DNA of 64,000 nt from Acidobacteriota bacterium (GTDB lineage: Bacteria; Acidobacteriota; Vicinamibacteria; Vicinamibacterales; SCN-69-37), in NCBI GenBank assembly GCA_947467605.1, contig CANIII010000023.1, forward strand, positions 1 through 64,000, given 5' to 3'. The notes under the pieces are model-generated. The model ran no database searches. It was given only the letters and a program-made list of their open reading frames with translations, and was not told the origin of the DNA. Below are positions 42,601-50,430 of the stretch, one piece after another; the first letter of the stretch is position 1; every line of letters starts with the position of its first letter. The translations under genes were made by a program, and so were the position numbers.

Positions 42601-43272
42601 ATGCGCTTCGGTGCGTCCTACACGCTCGCCAAGTCGAAAGACAACGCGTCGTCACTCGGCGCGGGGAGTTCCGTGGTGGCGCAGAACGATCAGGATCTTG
42701 AGGCGGAATACGCGCTCTCGAACTTCGATCGACGACACCAGTTCTCGGCGAACATGACGTGGGAATTGCCGTTCGGCGTCGGCCGTCGATGGTTCTCCAA
42801 CGGCGGCCTGATCGCGGCGATTGCTGGTGAGTGGTCGATGAATCTGAATCTGACCGCGCAGTCGGGTTCGCCGTTCACGCCGCGCGTGGTCGGCGCCACA
42901 AGCAGCGTCGCCAACGGCACGAGCGGTTCACTGCGCGCGAACTACTCGGGCGCAGAGATCTCGTCGTCTGATCCGTCGCTGCTCAGCTACTTCAACACCG
43001 GGGCGTTCTCGGTGCCTGCGGCCGGCACGTTCGGCACGGCGCCGCGCAACATCATCATCGGCCCGGGCGGGCATGTGATCAACGCGACGTTCTCGCGCGA
43101 CATGCGCATCGGCGGCAATCGCGCCATCTCGCTGCAGGTCAACGCGAACAATCTCTTCAACACGATTCAGTGGACGTCGATCGACACCAACATCAACTCC
43201 AACACGTTCGGTCAGGTGACGCGATTCGCCGGACTGCGCACGATTACGCTCAACGCGAGGGTCAGGTTCTAA
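39607..43272 (+). CDS. Oar-like TonB-dependent receptor with Gly/Arg-rich inserts
   Basis: Outer-membrane protein of about 1221 residues. The TTG at 39607 is chosen because ggagg ends five bases upstream; an in-frame TTG at 39589 lacks a ribosome site. A signal segment (VLAAALLAGVWAFSA) is followed by an Ala/Pro/Thr-rich stretch, a carboxypeptidase-regulatory-like domain interrupted by Gln/Ala-rich sequence (ATIVVYQGTRLVVATSTEAD), then an Ala-rich linker, a plug-like part and a long barrel ending QVTRFAGLRTITLNARVRF. Two Gly/Arg-rich blocks interrupt the protein, at about residues 318-365 and 538-568. The canonical plug is hard to see, so it is a divergent receptor. One base separates it from the VWFA gene. 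Confidence 0.8.
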   Translation: MKQSSALNRHWPMLRVLAAALLAGVWAFSADQLIVDAAGRQAPATAAPQAPATPAAAGCRVTGKVSAQIANPMRAQMAQLAQMAQGRGGAAQTAVAEIPATVDTALPGATIVVYQGTRLVVATSTEADGKFTIRFTPGQTFHVTAEMMSFAKAEKDITLKALPCDTTLDFQLTLRPRNEPLNAPAAGQTAAATPTSTTAAATPAAPGARGTGAPARPAGQTAAAPGGRGFAQLNVTQDATGAAAVAALPVADQNAELAAFLPPGFSLSGANAEAVSVNGGGDAINVDRGMLNDRMTAIGRGEFDPATGQFGEGFTAPGGGGAGGDGQGRAGGPGGGGDGGGRGGGGGLGGFQLGGRGGRGQSLYQGSVNYTYGGSALNTTGIQPRNGVPTEVSQLPFAQNSYGATIGGPLIIPGLYPDTKRRTSFQLNYTGNHSTNIQDQYATVPTAAMRAGDFSSSTVQLINPKTGKAYANNQIPVSQMDPAALALLRYIPLPNVDGTTVQNLHTTGTTLNSSNSISLRINQNLTPNLPEPRAGGAGARGGGAAGGGRGGGGAQGGGRGGRGGLTINLSAQLQYRGNSSEQFNIMPQLGGTTKSTSVTVPITLTVAKGRTNHNFTVNIAHTSNETTNQFSNATNVAGLAGITYPTAQDALNWGVPNLTFSNFNVRGASANLRTDNRITTSYTLSKPLGKHQMRFGTDFRYDASSSASNNNARGSFTFTGLYTGNGALASRNTGADVADFLLGMPQQATLQVGGTTRLRDRTFSMYVEDNWQRSAKMTFNLGLRWEVAMPYTEADGKMANLDVTQAFTAASVVTPGMTGAASGTTFGSGLVKTDWNNIGPRVGMAYRLARNTILNTSYSITYNASSYASIARNLVGQPPFAVAETNVGTLASPLSLQTGLLGAAATTTNNYGVDPNFGLGMIQTWNTTVSRSFWKIWSATVGYTGTRGTSLDLLRAPNRNPDGTLRIAGVQAFTWESSGGHSLLSLGNISVQRGMANGMRFGASYTLAKSKDNASSLGAGSSVVAQNDQDLEAEYALSNFDRRHQFSANMTWELPFGVGRRWFSNGGLIAAIAGEWSMNLNLTAQSGSPFTPRVVGATSSVANGTSGSLRANYSGAEISSSDPSLLSYFNTGAFSVPAAGTFGTAPRNIIIGPGGHVINATFSRDMRIGGNRAISLQVNANNLFNTIQWTSIDTNINSNTFGQVTRFAGLRTITLNARVRF

Positions 43273-43273
43273 C

Positions 43274-45601
43274 ATGCGTCTCCGACTGGTAGCCTGTCTC
43301 GGTACTCTCGTTCTGGTCTTCACGTCCGGGGTTTGGGGGCAGGCAGGTGCGCCCGCGGCTCCCCAGCGACCGATGTTTCGATCGGGGCAGAACCTCATCC
43401 TCGTGGACGTCAGCGTGCGCGACAAGAAGGGTCAGCCGATTGATGGCCTGACCGCCGCTGATTTCGAGATTCTCGAAAACGGCAAGTCGCAGGACATCCA
43501 GACGTTCGCGTACGAAAAGGTTGCCCCGACCTCGAAGGCAATCATCTCGGCCGCCACGCTGTCGAATGCCGGCGGCACGAAAGGCGCGGTGCCTGTCACG
43601 ATCGGCCCGGCCAAACCCGGTGCCAAGCCCGCGACCCCGGCGCCCGCGCCAGCCGCGACGTCCGCGCCGACAACGACCGCGGCAGCGGTCGAAGCCACGA
43701 TTGATGCGTCGGCCGCGCCGCTCACCTCAGACCTCGTCGCGGGTCATCGCGTCTGGATCCTGTTGTTCGACACGAGCTCAATGCAGCCGGAAGATATTCA
43801 GAAGGCGGCAGACGCCTCGCTGAAATGGACGGCCGACAAGATGTCGACGTCCGACCTGGTCGCGGTCGCGTCGATCTCGTCGACGCTACAGATCCTGACC
43901 GACTTCACGAACGACAAAGCCAAGATCACCGCCACACTGAAAGCCTTCGCGATTTCAGACGGCACAGCGGTGGCCGATGTCGATGCCAGCACGATGTCCT
44001 CAGATGAAGCGACGAACTCCGCGACGACGGATACGACGACGGTGGATGCGAGCACGCAGGCACTGGACTCGTTCAACAACGATATGCGCCTGCGCGGCCT
44101 GAAGACGATCTGCGACAGTCTCGTTGCGATCCAACAGCACAAGGCCATCCTGTATTTCAGCTCCGGTATGCAGCGCAATGGCACCGACAACGCGGTGGAA
44201 TCGCGCGCGGCCGTCAACGCGTGCAGCCGAGCGAACACGTCGATCAACCCGGTGGATTCGCGTGGACTTCAGGTCGTCGTGGCAGGCGGCAGCGCGCGTC
44301 AGGGCAGCCGCGGCGGTGTGGCTGCATTCTCCGGACGAGGCGTCGCACAGCAGTTCTCACAGCTGGCCCAGCAGCAGGAAGGCTTGCAGTCACTCGCCGC
44401 CGACACCGGGGGCACGGCGTTCACCGACTCGAACGACTTCGGCGAAGCCTTTGACGCGGTTGAGAAAGAGATCTCGTCGTACTACATCCTTGGCTACTCC
44501 AGCTCGAACTCGAAGCAGGACGGCAGCTTCCGCAAGATTCAGGTGAAGCTCAAGGCCAAGCTCGACGCGAAGCTGAGCGCGCGCGAGGGCTACTACGCCG
44601 ACCGCGACTTTGCGAACACGGCGAAGGGCGATCGCGAGAATGCACTGCAGGAACAGCTGCTGATGCCGATTCCGGCGACCGACGTGCCGCTCTTTGTGAC
44701 CTCGGCGTACTTCCGATTGCCCACGGCTGACGCCTGCGGCAACCAGGTGGGCTTTGGCGGCGGTCCCGGTGGACCGGGCGGTGGCGGGCGCGGCGGCGGT
44801 GGTCGTGGCGGTCCGGGCGGCCCCGGTGGCGGCATCCCTGCGATGTTCCTGCCGACGTGCTACTACGTGCCGATCTCCGTCGCGGTGCCTGGCGAGGCGG
44901 TGCCCGTGTCGACGACCAATGAAGTGATGGACGTTCGCGGCTTCATTCGCGACGAACGCGGTGAAACCTTCGCGACGATCAAATCGACGATCACGGTGCC
45001 GCCCGCGACGAAAGACGCGCTGGCCAACAAGCAGGTGCTGTTCCAGACCGGCGCCACACTGCCACCGGGACGCTACGTGGCCAAGATCATCGTGCGCGAG
45101 AACACCACGGGTCAGATGGGCACCTTCGAAACGGCCGTCATCGTTCCTGATCTCGGACGCGCACCAGTCAAGATGAGCTCGGTCGTCCTCAGCACGCAGT
45201 TGCAGAATGCGACAGGCCGCGCCAAAACGCTCAGCCCGCTCGTGCACGACAACATCGAGATCGTGCCGAACCTCACCCACGTGGTGAATCAAGACCAGAA
45301 GCTCTACTTCTACTACGAGGTCTACGACCCGACGTTGAGCGAAGGGGCGCCGCAGGTGCGAACCAGCATGGCGTTCTATCGCAACAAGACGAAGGTGTAC
45401 GAGACGCCGGTGATCGAACGCACCGCTCTCGACGCCCTCGACCGGAAGGCGGAAGTGTTCCAGTTCGCACTCGATGGCGACACGTTCAAACCCGGCGTTT
45501 ACACATGCCAGGTGAACGTGGTCGACACCGTCTCGGGCACGGTCGCCTTCCAGCGCTTCACAATGGCGGTGCGCCCAAGCGTAAAGGCTGAAGTTAAATA
45601 G
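43274..45601 (+). CDS. Secreted VWFA-related protein (acidobacterial type)
   Basis: Protein of 775 residues with a signal peptide ending SGVWGQAG. It opens with the family hallmark FRSGQNLILVDVSVRDKKGQ then PIDGLTAADFEILENGKSQD. The VWA domain (about 155-400) has a partial metal site: LLFDTSSMQPED, a DTSSM form of the MIDAS DxSxS, in which the second Ser is replaced by Met. The string SSYYILGYSSSN ends the domain. A long Gly/Arg/Pro-rich segment (about 495-520) separates it from a beta-rich C-terminal half. Such proteins are exported and thought to bind partners through the VWA domain. It is co-transcribed with the receptor before it, so they may act together. Confidence 0.88.
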   Translation: MRLRLVACLGTLVLVFTSGVWGQAGAPAAPQRPMFRSGQNLILVDVSVRDKKGQPIDGLTAADFEILENGKSQDIQTFAYEKVAPTSKAIISAATLSNAGGTKGAVPVTIGPAKPGAKPATPAPAPAATSAPTTTAAAVEATIDASAAPLTSDLVAGHRVWILLFDTSSMQPEDIQKAADASLKWTADKMSTSDLVAVASISSTLQILTDFTNDKAKITATLKAFAISDGTAVADVDASTMSSDEATNSATTDTTTVDASTQALDSFNNDMRLRGLKTICDSLVAIQQHKAILYFSSGMQRNGTDNAVESRAAVNACSRANTSINPVDSRGLQVVVAGGSARQGSRGGVAAFSGRGVAQQFSQLAQQQEGLQSLAADTGGTAFTDSNDFGEAFDAVEKEISSYYILGYSSSNSKQDGSFRKIQVKLKAKLDAKLSAREGYYADRDFANTAKGDRENALQEQLLMPIPATDVPLFVTSAYFRLPTADACGNQVGFGGGPGGPGGGGRGGGGRGGPGGPGGGIPAMFLPTCYYVPISVAVPGEAVPVSTTNEVMDVRGFIRDERGETFATIKSTITVPPATKDALANKQVLFQTGATLPPGRYVAKIIVRENTTGQMGTFETAVIVPDLGRAPVKMSSVVLSTQLQNATGRAKTLSPLVHDNIEIVPNLTHVVNQDQKLYFYYEVYDPTLSEGAPQVRTSMAFYRNKTKVYETPVIERTALDALDRKAEVFQFALDGDTFKPGVYTCQVNVVDTVSGTVAFQRFTMAVRPSVKAEVK

Positions 45602-45610
45602 GTTTGCGGG

Positions 45611-45655
45611 AAATAAAGCCGGGAGTTAATTGCCAATTAACTCCCGGCTTTATTT
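45611..45655. repeat. 45-bp palindrome, copy 3 of the REP-like family, supplies the thiI stop codon
   Basis: Two perfect 22-base arms (aaataaagccgggagttaat, then tg, and its complement) surround one base. It lies between convergent genes: the VWFA stop is 10 bases to the left, and the minus-strand ThiI gene ends inside the palindrome, so its last codons (aat aaa gcc ggg agt taa) are palindrome sequence. It should act as a bidirectional hairpin. The GGGAGTTA-AATT core matches copy 2 at 13668. Confidence 0.85.
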
Positions 45656-46818
45656 GCGTGTGGGAATTTGAATGTCTCGACCGTCACACCTTCCAGCGCC
45701 ATCGCGACCAGCGCCGGCACATCCAACTGGGCCTCTGCGTCTTCAACCAACTGAGGTGTCGTTCGCGTCGAGGGCAGCCGCGGCGTGAAAAGCGTGCAGC
45801 AGTCCTCATCCGGAATAATTGACGTCTCGTAGGTCCCGATCGTCCGCGCGATCGCGGTGATTTCTTCCTTGTCGTCTCCCACGAGCGGCCGCAGCATCGG
45901 GATCGTCGCCACGCGATTGACGGCAGCGATGTTCTCAAGTGTTTGTGACGCCACCTGTCCCACCACATCACCGGTCACCAGCGCCAGCGCGTTGTGTCGC
46001 TCCGCCACGGCTTCGGCGATGCGCACCATCAGGCGTCGGTAGATCACGACACGCAGGGGGGGCGGCACATTGAGGACGACTTGCTGCTGAACGGCGCCGA
46101 ATGGCACCAAGAAGAGTCGCGAGCTGAGTTGCGCGCGCGTGAGCGTCTGCACGAGCTGGCGCGCCTTGTCTTGCGACGAGCGCGACAGAATCGGGTACGC
46201 GTGAAAGTGAATGAACGACGCGCGGCATCCGCGACGAATCATGCGCCACGCGGCCACGGGCGAATCGATGCCGCCAGACAGCAGGCACAGCACTTTGCCG
46301 CCGGTGCCGAGGGGCAAGCCGCCGGTGCCGGGTTCGCGGTGCGCATAGACCAGTGCGTGCTCTTTCAACGCTTCGACCCGGAGCGTGAGCTCGGGCTTCG
46401 TGAGATCGACGGCCCAGTTCGTGGCGTTGATGACGCGCTCACCCAGTGCGCGCTCGACTTGCGGTGATGGCGTCAGAAACAGTTTGTTGATGCGGCGCAC
46501 CTTCACACGAAAGCTCTTGGGCTGCAGACCCGCGAGCATCGGCGCCATCGCATCCCACATCGCATCGATCGTCGGCTCGGTCTGCTCTGCGCGGGCGAAG
46601 TTCGCAATGCCCGGCAACATCGACAGTCGCGACCGAATCTCCGCCCAATCCGCGTTCGCGCCAAGTCGCGCCTCGATGCGCCCCTGCACGTGGCGCACAT
46701 GCGAGATGTCCTGGTCGGCCAGCAGCAATCGAATGGATCGCACAAGTGAGGCCACAAACCACGGACGATTGCGGCCCTTCAGAGCCAGTTCGAGAAAATG
46801 AATGACGAGGACGGACAC
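45637..46818 (-). CDS. thiI: tRNA 4-thiouridine synthase, ThiI type without rhodanese domain
   Basis: Protein of 393 residues from the GTG at 46818 (MSVLVIHFLELALKGRNRPW, the usual ThiI opening). It has the N-terminal ferredoxin-like part, a THUMP domain (about 60-165), the PP-loop KVLCLLSGGIDSPVAAW, and ALVTGDVVGQVASQTLENIA. The string IPDEDCCTLFTPR carries the Cys pair of the catalytic domain. It adenylates U8 of tRNA for sulfur insertion. The C-terminal rhodanese domain of E. coli ThiI is absent, as in many bacteria, so another persulfide donor is needed. The final residues are encoded by a palindromic repeat. Last gene after hpnE. Confidence 0.9.
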   Translation of the reverse strand: MSVLVIHFLELALKGRNRPWFVASLVRSIRLLLADQDISHVRHVQGRIEARLGANADWAEIRSRLSMLPGIANFARAEQTEPTIDAMWDAMAPMLAGLQPKSFRVKVRRINKLFLTPSPQVERALGERVINATNWAVDLTKPELTLRVEALKEHALVYAHREPGTGGLPLGTGGKVLCLLSGGIDSPVAAWRMIRRGCRASFIHFHAYPILSRSSQDKARQLVQTLTRAQLSSRLFLVPFGAVQQQVVLNVPPPLRVVIYRRLMVRIAEAVAERHNALALVTGDVVGQVASQTLENIAAVNRVATIPMLRPLVGDDKEEITAIARTIGTYETSIIPDEDCCTLFTPRLPSTRTTPQLVEDAEAQLDVPALVAMALEGVTVETFKFPHANKAGS

Positions 46819-46828
46819 TGCGAAGAGT

Positions 46829-48187
46829 CTATCGGTTCGTAGCGACTGCCGCGGCGTTTCCGCTGCGTACCGCGCCTTCGATCGTTGCGGGCAATCCTGT
46901 GTCTGTCCAATCACCCGCCAGCAGAAATCCGGGTAGGGGCGTGATCGTTGACGGCCGCGGTGGTGCATCGGGCGCGAGTGAAAATGTGGCGCGTGGTTCC
47001 CGCACCACCAGTGCACGCGTGAGGGTCGCGCCCCGTGTGCCCGGCAGGGCTCTGCGGGCGTCGGCCTCGGCGCGGGCAATGACTTCGTCATTCTCGAGGC
47101 GGAGAATGTCGACTGCGCCGCTCGCCACAGCCGAGACATGCGTGCCTTCGCCGACAATCGCGTTCCGCCCAAAAAACCAATGCATCGTCCCATCCGAGAG
47201 GCCCACGAAGGGACGATCGCGGCCCATGACATCGCAATCGAACCAGAGGTTCACAGTCACGATCGGGCACGACTTCATCGCTGAGGCGTGCGCGGCGATG
47301 TCGGTGAGCGCGAGGGGCAGGTTCTCTTCCCACAGCGCGTGGAATGCGTGCCAGGGAACGGCACTGATAACGGTGCCTGCGCGAACGAGCACCTCCCCCA
47401 CCTTCACGTGCGCGATGCGATCGCCACTCATCGCGATCTTCGCGGGTCGCTTGGTGAGCAACATGCCGTCGTGCGACTCGATGAACCGGATCGCCGGCGC
47501 GGCGACGAGATCGTCGAGAGGCACGCGCGGCAGGCCCACCGCCGAGTCCTCCGGACGCGGACCAAACATCTCGGCGAGCACGCGCACGAACGGGCGAGCC
47601 GCGGCTTCTTCCGGCCGCTGATTCAGCGCAGCGAACACGAGCGGATCCCACAGCCATCGCCGCATTTGCGGTGTCTGGTGTTGCTGCTCCAGCCATTGCG
47701 ACACGGTGAGCAATGCGTCAACCTTCGCGGCGGTCGCCGCTGCGCCATGGCGACGGGCGGACGTCAGCACGTGCGCGAGATGGCGAACGGACCATCGGTC
47801 GCTGATGCCCACCGCGTCCCACATCAGGAGGCCCAGCAACAAATGCCAGGGTGACGGCAAGTCGGGACAGTGCAACGCGTGACCTCGACCGTCAGGTCCG
47901 CCGGCAATCGTCAGCGACAACGTTGACTGCAGCGGCGCCTGATCCGCTGAGCCGATCTGCCGAAGCAGGTCGTACGTCTCGTTGTAGCAGCCAAACAGGA
48001 CGTGCTGTCCGTTGTCGAGCCGCTCGCCGCTGTGGCGGTCGACAAACGACGTGGTGCGGCCGCCCAGCCGTGGCGCCTGTTCGATGACGACGACTTTTGC
48101 GCCGGCCGAGGACAGGCGAACCGCGGCCGCCAGCCCCGCGCAGCCCGCGCCGATCACGACGACGTCAGCGGTACGAAGGTCTGCCAA
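46829..48187 (-). CDS. hpnE: Hydroxysqualene dehydroxylase HpnE
   Basis: FAD-dependent enzyme of 452 residues reducing hydroxysqualene to squalene. The N-terminal dinucleotide fold is clear: ADVVVIGAGCAGLAAAVRLS then VVVIEQAPRLGGRTTSFVD. The C-terminal FAD part reads PLPGFLLAGDWTDTGLPATI, then EGAVRSGNAAA. This is the layout of phytoene-desaturase-like amine oxidases. The start is a TTG at 48187 that overlaps the hpnD 3' end by 23 bases; no better start is present. The order hpnC-hpnD-hpnE is the known bacterial squalene set. ThiI follows 10 bases after the stop. Confidence 0.9.
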   Translation of the reverse strand: MADLRTADVVVIGAGCAGLAAAVRLSSAGAKVVVIEQAPRLGGRTTSFVDRHSGERLDNGQHVLFGCYNETYDLLRQIGSADQAPLQSTLSLTIAGGPDGRGHALHCPDLPSPWHLLLGLLMWDAVGISDRWSVRHLAHVLTSARRHGAAATAAKVDALLTVSQWLEQQHQTPQMRRWLWDPLVFAALNQRPEEAAARPFVRVLAEMFGPRPEDSAVGLPRVPLDDLVAAPAIRFIESHDGMLLTKRPAKIAMSGDRIAHVKVGEVLVRAGTVISAVPWHAFHALWEENLPLALTDIAAHASAMKSCPIVTVNLWFDCDVMGRDRPFVGLSDGTMHWFFGRNAIVGEGTHVSAVASGAVDILRLENDEVIARAEADARRALPGTRGATLTRALVVREPRATFSLAPDAPPRPSTITPLPGFLLAGDWTDTGLPATIEGAVRSGNAAAVATNR

Positions 48188-49013
48188 AGCGAGTGCGTCC
48201 GAGCACGGACAGAGCGATGCGGGCCTGTTGTATGCGATTGAGCCTGATCACCCGTGAGAAGACGTCACAGCGTTCGGCTTCGATCCGTCGCAGTGTCTCC
48301 TGATAGATCGCGCGCATGATCTCCGCGGCCAGCACCGCGCGGCGCTCGGCATCGGGCAACACCGTCGTCGCGCGGTCGAAGTACGTACGGGCGCGCGCAG
48401 CTTCGAACTCGAGTACCGCGCGTACTTTCTCAGACTTCACGCCCCCGCCGGCCTCGCGCACTTCACGAGCAATGTCTTCTTCCGTGCACCCGAACTTCGC
48501 CAGGTCGTCGAGCGGCAGATAAAGGCGCTTGAGCGCGTAGTCAACGCCGACATCGCGCAGGATGTTGGTCAGCTGCAACGCGACTCCCAGATCGCGCGCG
48601 TATTCGCGCACCACGGGGTCGTGGTACCCAAAGATTTCCGCACAGATCAGCCCAACCGAAGAGGCTACGCGGTGGCAGTACGGCTCAAGATCCGCGAAGG
48701 TCTGAAACCGTTGCGGTGTAATGTCCATCGCCACGCCGTCGATCAACGCGTCGAACTGTTCTCGTGGAAGACGGAACGGCTGGCCCCGTTCCTTCAGTGC
48801 CTTGCCCTGCGGCGTCTGGGGTTCGCCTGCGCCAAACACGCGAGCCACTTCATCACGCCACGATTCGATCGCCTTCTTCGCCAGGACCGGATCGCTCTCG
48901 AGATCCACCGCATCGTCCACCGAACGGCAGAAGTCCCAGACGGCGACGATGACGTCGCGTTTGGCTCGGGGGAGCACAAGGAACGAGTAGTAGAAGCTGG
49001 TCTTTCTTGTCAC
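48165..49013 (-). CDS. hpnD: Presqualene diphosphate synthase HpnD
   Basis: Protein of 282 residues of the squalene/phytoene synthase fold that condenses two farnesyl diphosphates to presqualene diphosphate. First Asp-rich motif: VWDFCRSVDDAVDLESD (about residues 27-43); second: LTNILRDVGVDYALKRLYLP (about residues 152-171). YSFLVLPRAKR at the N-terminus is typical. The GTG start forms a GTGA overlap with the hpnC stop. There is no zinc or flavin site, as expected for this family. Confidence 0.92.
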   Translation of the reverse strand: MTRKTSFYYSFLVLPRAKRDVIVAVWDFCRSVDDAVDLESDPVLAKKAIESWRDEVARVFGAGEPQTPQGKALKERGQPFRLPREQFDALIDGVAMDITPQRFQTFADLEPYCHRVASSVGLICAEIFGYHDPVVREYARDLGVALQLTNILRDVGVDYALKRLYLPLDDLAKFGCTEEDIAREVREAGGGVKSEKVRAVLEFEAARARTYFDRATTVLPDAERRAVLAAEIMRAIYQETLRRIEAERCDVFSRVIRLNRIQQARIALSVLGRTRFGRPSYR

Positions 49014-49849
49014 CGTTTTTGCCAGTTCACCATATCCCAGACAAGCGTGGCGGCATCGGCGAAGCCAAGGGTTGGTCGCGTGCGGAACACGTCGAAGCTG
49101 ACGGACTCGAGGCGGTCAAGGATCCGCACGCCACCGAGCCACGTGGCGCGGAGTTCCCAGCGCAAGCGGCCCGTGACACCGTCGGCCACGTCCCGCCCCT
49201 CAGTGAAGAGCGCGCGCGTCCGGCCCGACGCCTCCCGCAGGGCAGACGTCCATTCCGGCGTCATGCGTCGCGCGCGCAGATCAGTTTCCGCTGCACCTGC
49301 CGCGCGACTGAGCTCGGCCGGCACGTACACCCTGCCCTTCGCCCAGTCTTTCTCGACGTCCTGCCAGAAGTTTACGAGTTGGAGTGCGGTACAGACCGCG
49401 TCTGACTGTCTGGCGAGGTGCTCGTCGCGATAGCCGGCGACGCCGAGCACCAGTCGGCCGACGGGGTTTGCGGACCGACGGCAGTAGTCGAGCAAATCTG
49501 CCCACGTCTCGTAACGCTTCGTCACGACGTCCTGGCGAAACGCAGAGAGCAAGTCTTCGCACAGTTGCGGATCGAGTTGGAACGTCCTGATGGTGTCGTG
49601 GAGCGCGACGAAAATCGGATGTGCACTGGGATTTCTGAGGTGCGCGCTCCACGCATCGAGTTTCGCCAATCGCTCGGCATCGGGCATGTCCCCTTCGTCA
49701 GCAAGGTCGTCTGCGGTGCGCGCGAATGCGTAGATCGCGGCAATGTGGGGACGCATGGGCGCGGGCAGCAGCCACGACGCCACGGGAAAGTTCTCGTAGT
49801 GCGAGCGCGCCAGCCGCAGACAGACGGCGTAGGCGTCGGAGGTGTTCAC
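49010..49849 (-). CDS. hpnC: Hydroxysqualene synthase HpnC
   Basis: Protein of 279 residues of the squalene/phytoene synthase family. It is the HpnC branch by its N-terminus (ARSHYENFPVASWLLP) and it opens the hpnCDE set, converting presqualene diphosphate to hydroxysqualene. Asp-rich motif 1 is YAFARTADDLADEGD; motif 2 is LVNFWQDVEKDWAKGRVYVP. The GTG at 49849 has no clear ribosome site, and the cobalamin adenosyltransferase gene ends 30 bases upstream on the same strand. A hopene cyclase gene is not in the window, so the final product cannot be told. Confidence 0.9.
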   Translation of the reverse strand: MNTSDAYAVCLRLARSHYENFPVASWLLPAPMRPHIAAIYAFARTADDLADEGDMPDAERLAKLDAWSAHLRNPSAHPIFVALHDTIRTFQLDPQLCEDLLSAFRQDVVTKRYETWADLLDYCRRSANPVGRLVLGVAGYRDEHLARQSDAVCTALQLVNFWQDVEKDWAKGRVYVPAELSRAAGAAETDLRARRMTPEWTSALREASGRTRALFTEGRDVADGVTGRLRWELRATWLGGVRILDRLESVSFDVFRTRPTLGFADAATLVWDMVNWQKR

Positions 49850-49879
49850 CGCCGGTTTACCACTCGAAGCTCAAGCTCG

Positions 49880-50416
49880 TTACCACTCGACTTCCTGCAC
49901 GCCCGCGCGGTGGTTCACTACGCGCGCGATCACGAACAGCAGATCCGAGAGGCGGTTGACGTAGATAATTTGTGTCGGCTGAACGCCGGGGCTCGTCACC
50001 ATTCGCCGCTCAGCGCGACGGCAGACCGTTCGCGCCAGATGCAGCGTCGCGCCGGCCGGCGAACCGCCCGCCAGGATGAAGCTCGTGAGCGGTGGTAGCT
50101 CCGATTCGAGCACATCAATCCACCCCTCCAGCCGCTCCACGTCCTCGTCCCCGAGGCGTGTCTTGCCTTCATACGTTTTCTTCGTGTCGGGTCGACCATC
50201 CGCGAGCTGCGCGCCAAGTGCGAACAAATCACGCTGAATGCGATCGAGCATCGCGTCGGTGTCGGCGGGCACACCGGCGGCGCGCACAACGCCAATGCAC
50301 GCGTTGGCTTCATCGATTTCGCCGTAGGCATCGACACGCGGATCGGCCTTCGACACTCTCGCGCCACCGAAGAGCCCGGTCTCGCCCGCGTCTCCGGTCT
50401 TTGTGTAGATCTTCAC
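49880..50416 (-). CDS. pduO: Cob(I)alamin adenosyltransferase, PduO type
   Basis: Protein of 178 residues that transfers adenosyl from ATP to cob(I)alamin, giving coenzyme B12. The N-terminal KIYTKTGDAGETGLFGG is the ATP-binding signature. DAYGEIDEANACIG and HLARTVCRRAERRMVTS (trimer interface and ATP/cobalamin residues) follow, then INRLSDLLF-type VNRLSDLLFVIARVVN. The GTG at 50416 gives the canonical N-terminus; it lies seven bases after a tataat hexamer, so the message may be leaderless. It appears to lead the transcript pduO-hpnC-hpnD-hpnE-thiI. Confidence 0.9.
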   Translation of the reverse strand: MKIYTKTGDAGETGLFGGARVSKADPRVDAYGEIDEANACIGVVRAAGVPADTDAMLDRIQRDLFALGAQLADGRPDTKKTYEGKTRLGDEDVERLEGWIDVLESELPPLTSFILAGGSPAGATLHLARTVCRRAERRMVTSPGVQPTQIIYVNRLSDLLFVIARVVNHRAGVQEVEW

Positions 50417-50422
50417 GTCACG

Positions 50423-50430
50423 ATTATAGT
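50423..50430. promoter_or_regulatory. Overlapping back-to-back -10 elements of a divergent promoter
   Basis: The eight bases attatagt read as tataat on the minus strand (50428-50423) and tatagt on the plus strand (50425-50430). The minus copy would start transcription at the PduO GTG (50416). The plus copy would start it near 50437, just before the second in-frame GTG of mutY at 50441. No good -35 element is visible on either strand. Confidence 0.45.

Noticed and set aside
47696..49849. Phytoene desaturase/synthase (carotenoid) reading of the hpn genes
   Set aside because: The trio order and the N-terminal patterns fit HpnC, HpnD and HpnE. No lycopene cyclase or other crt gene is near.
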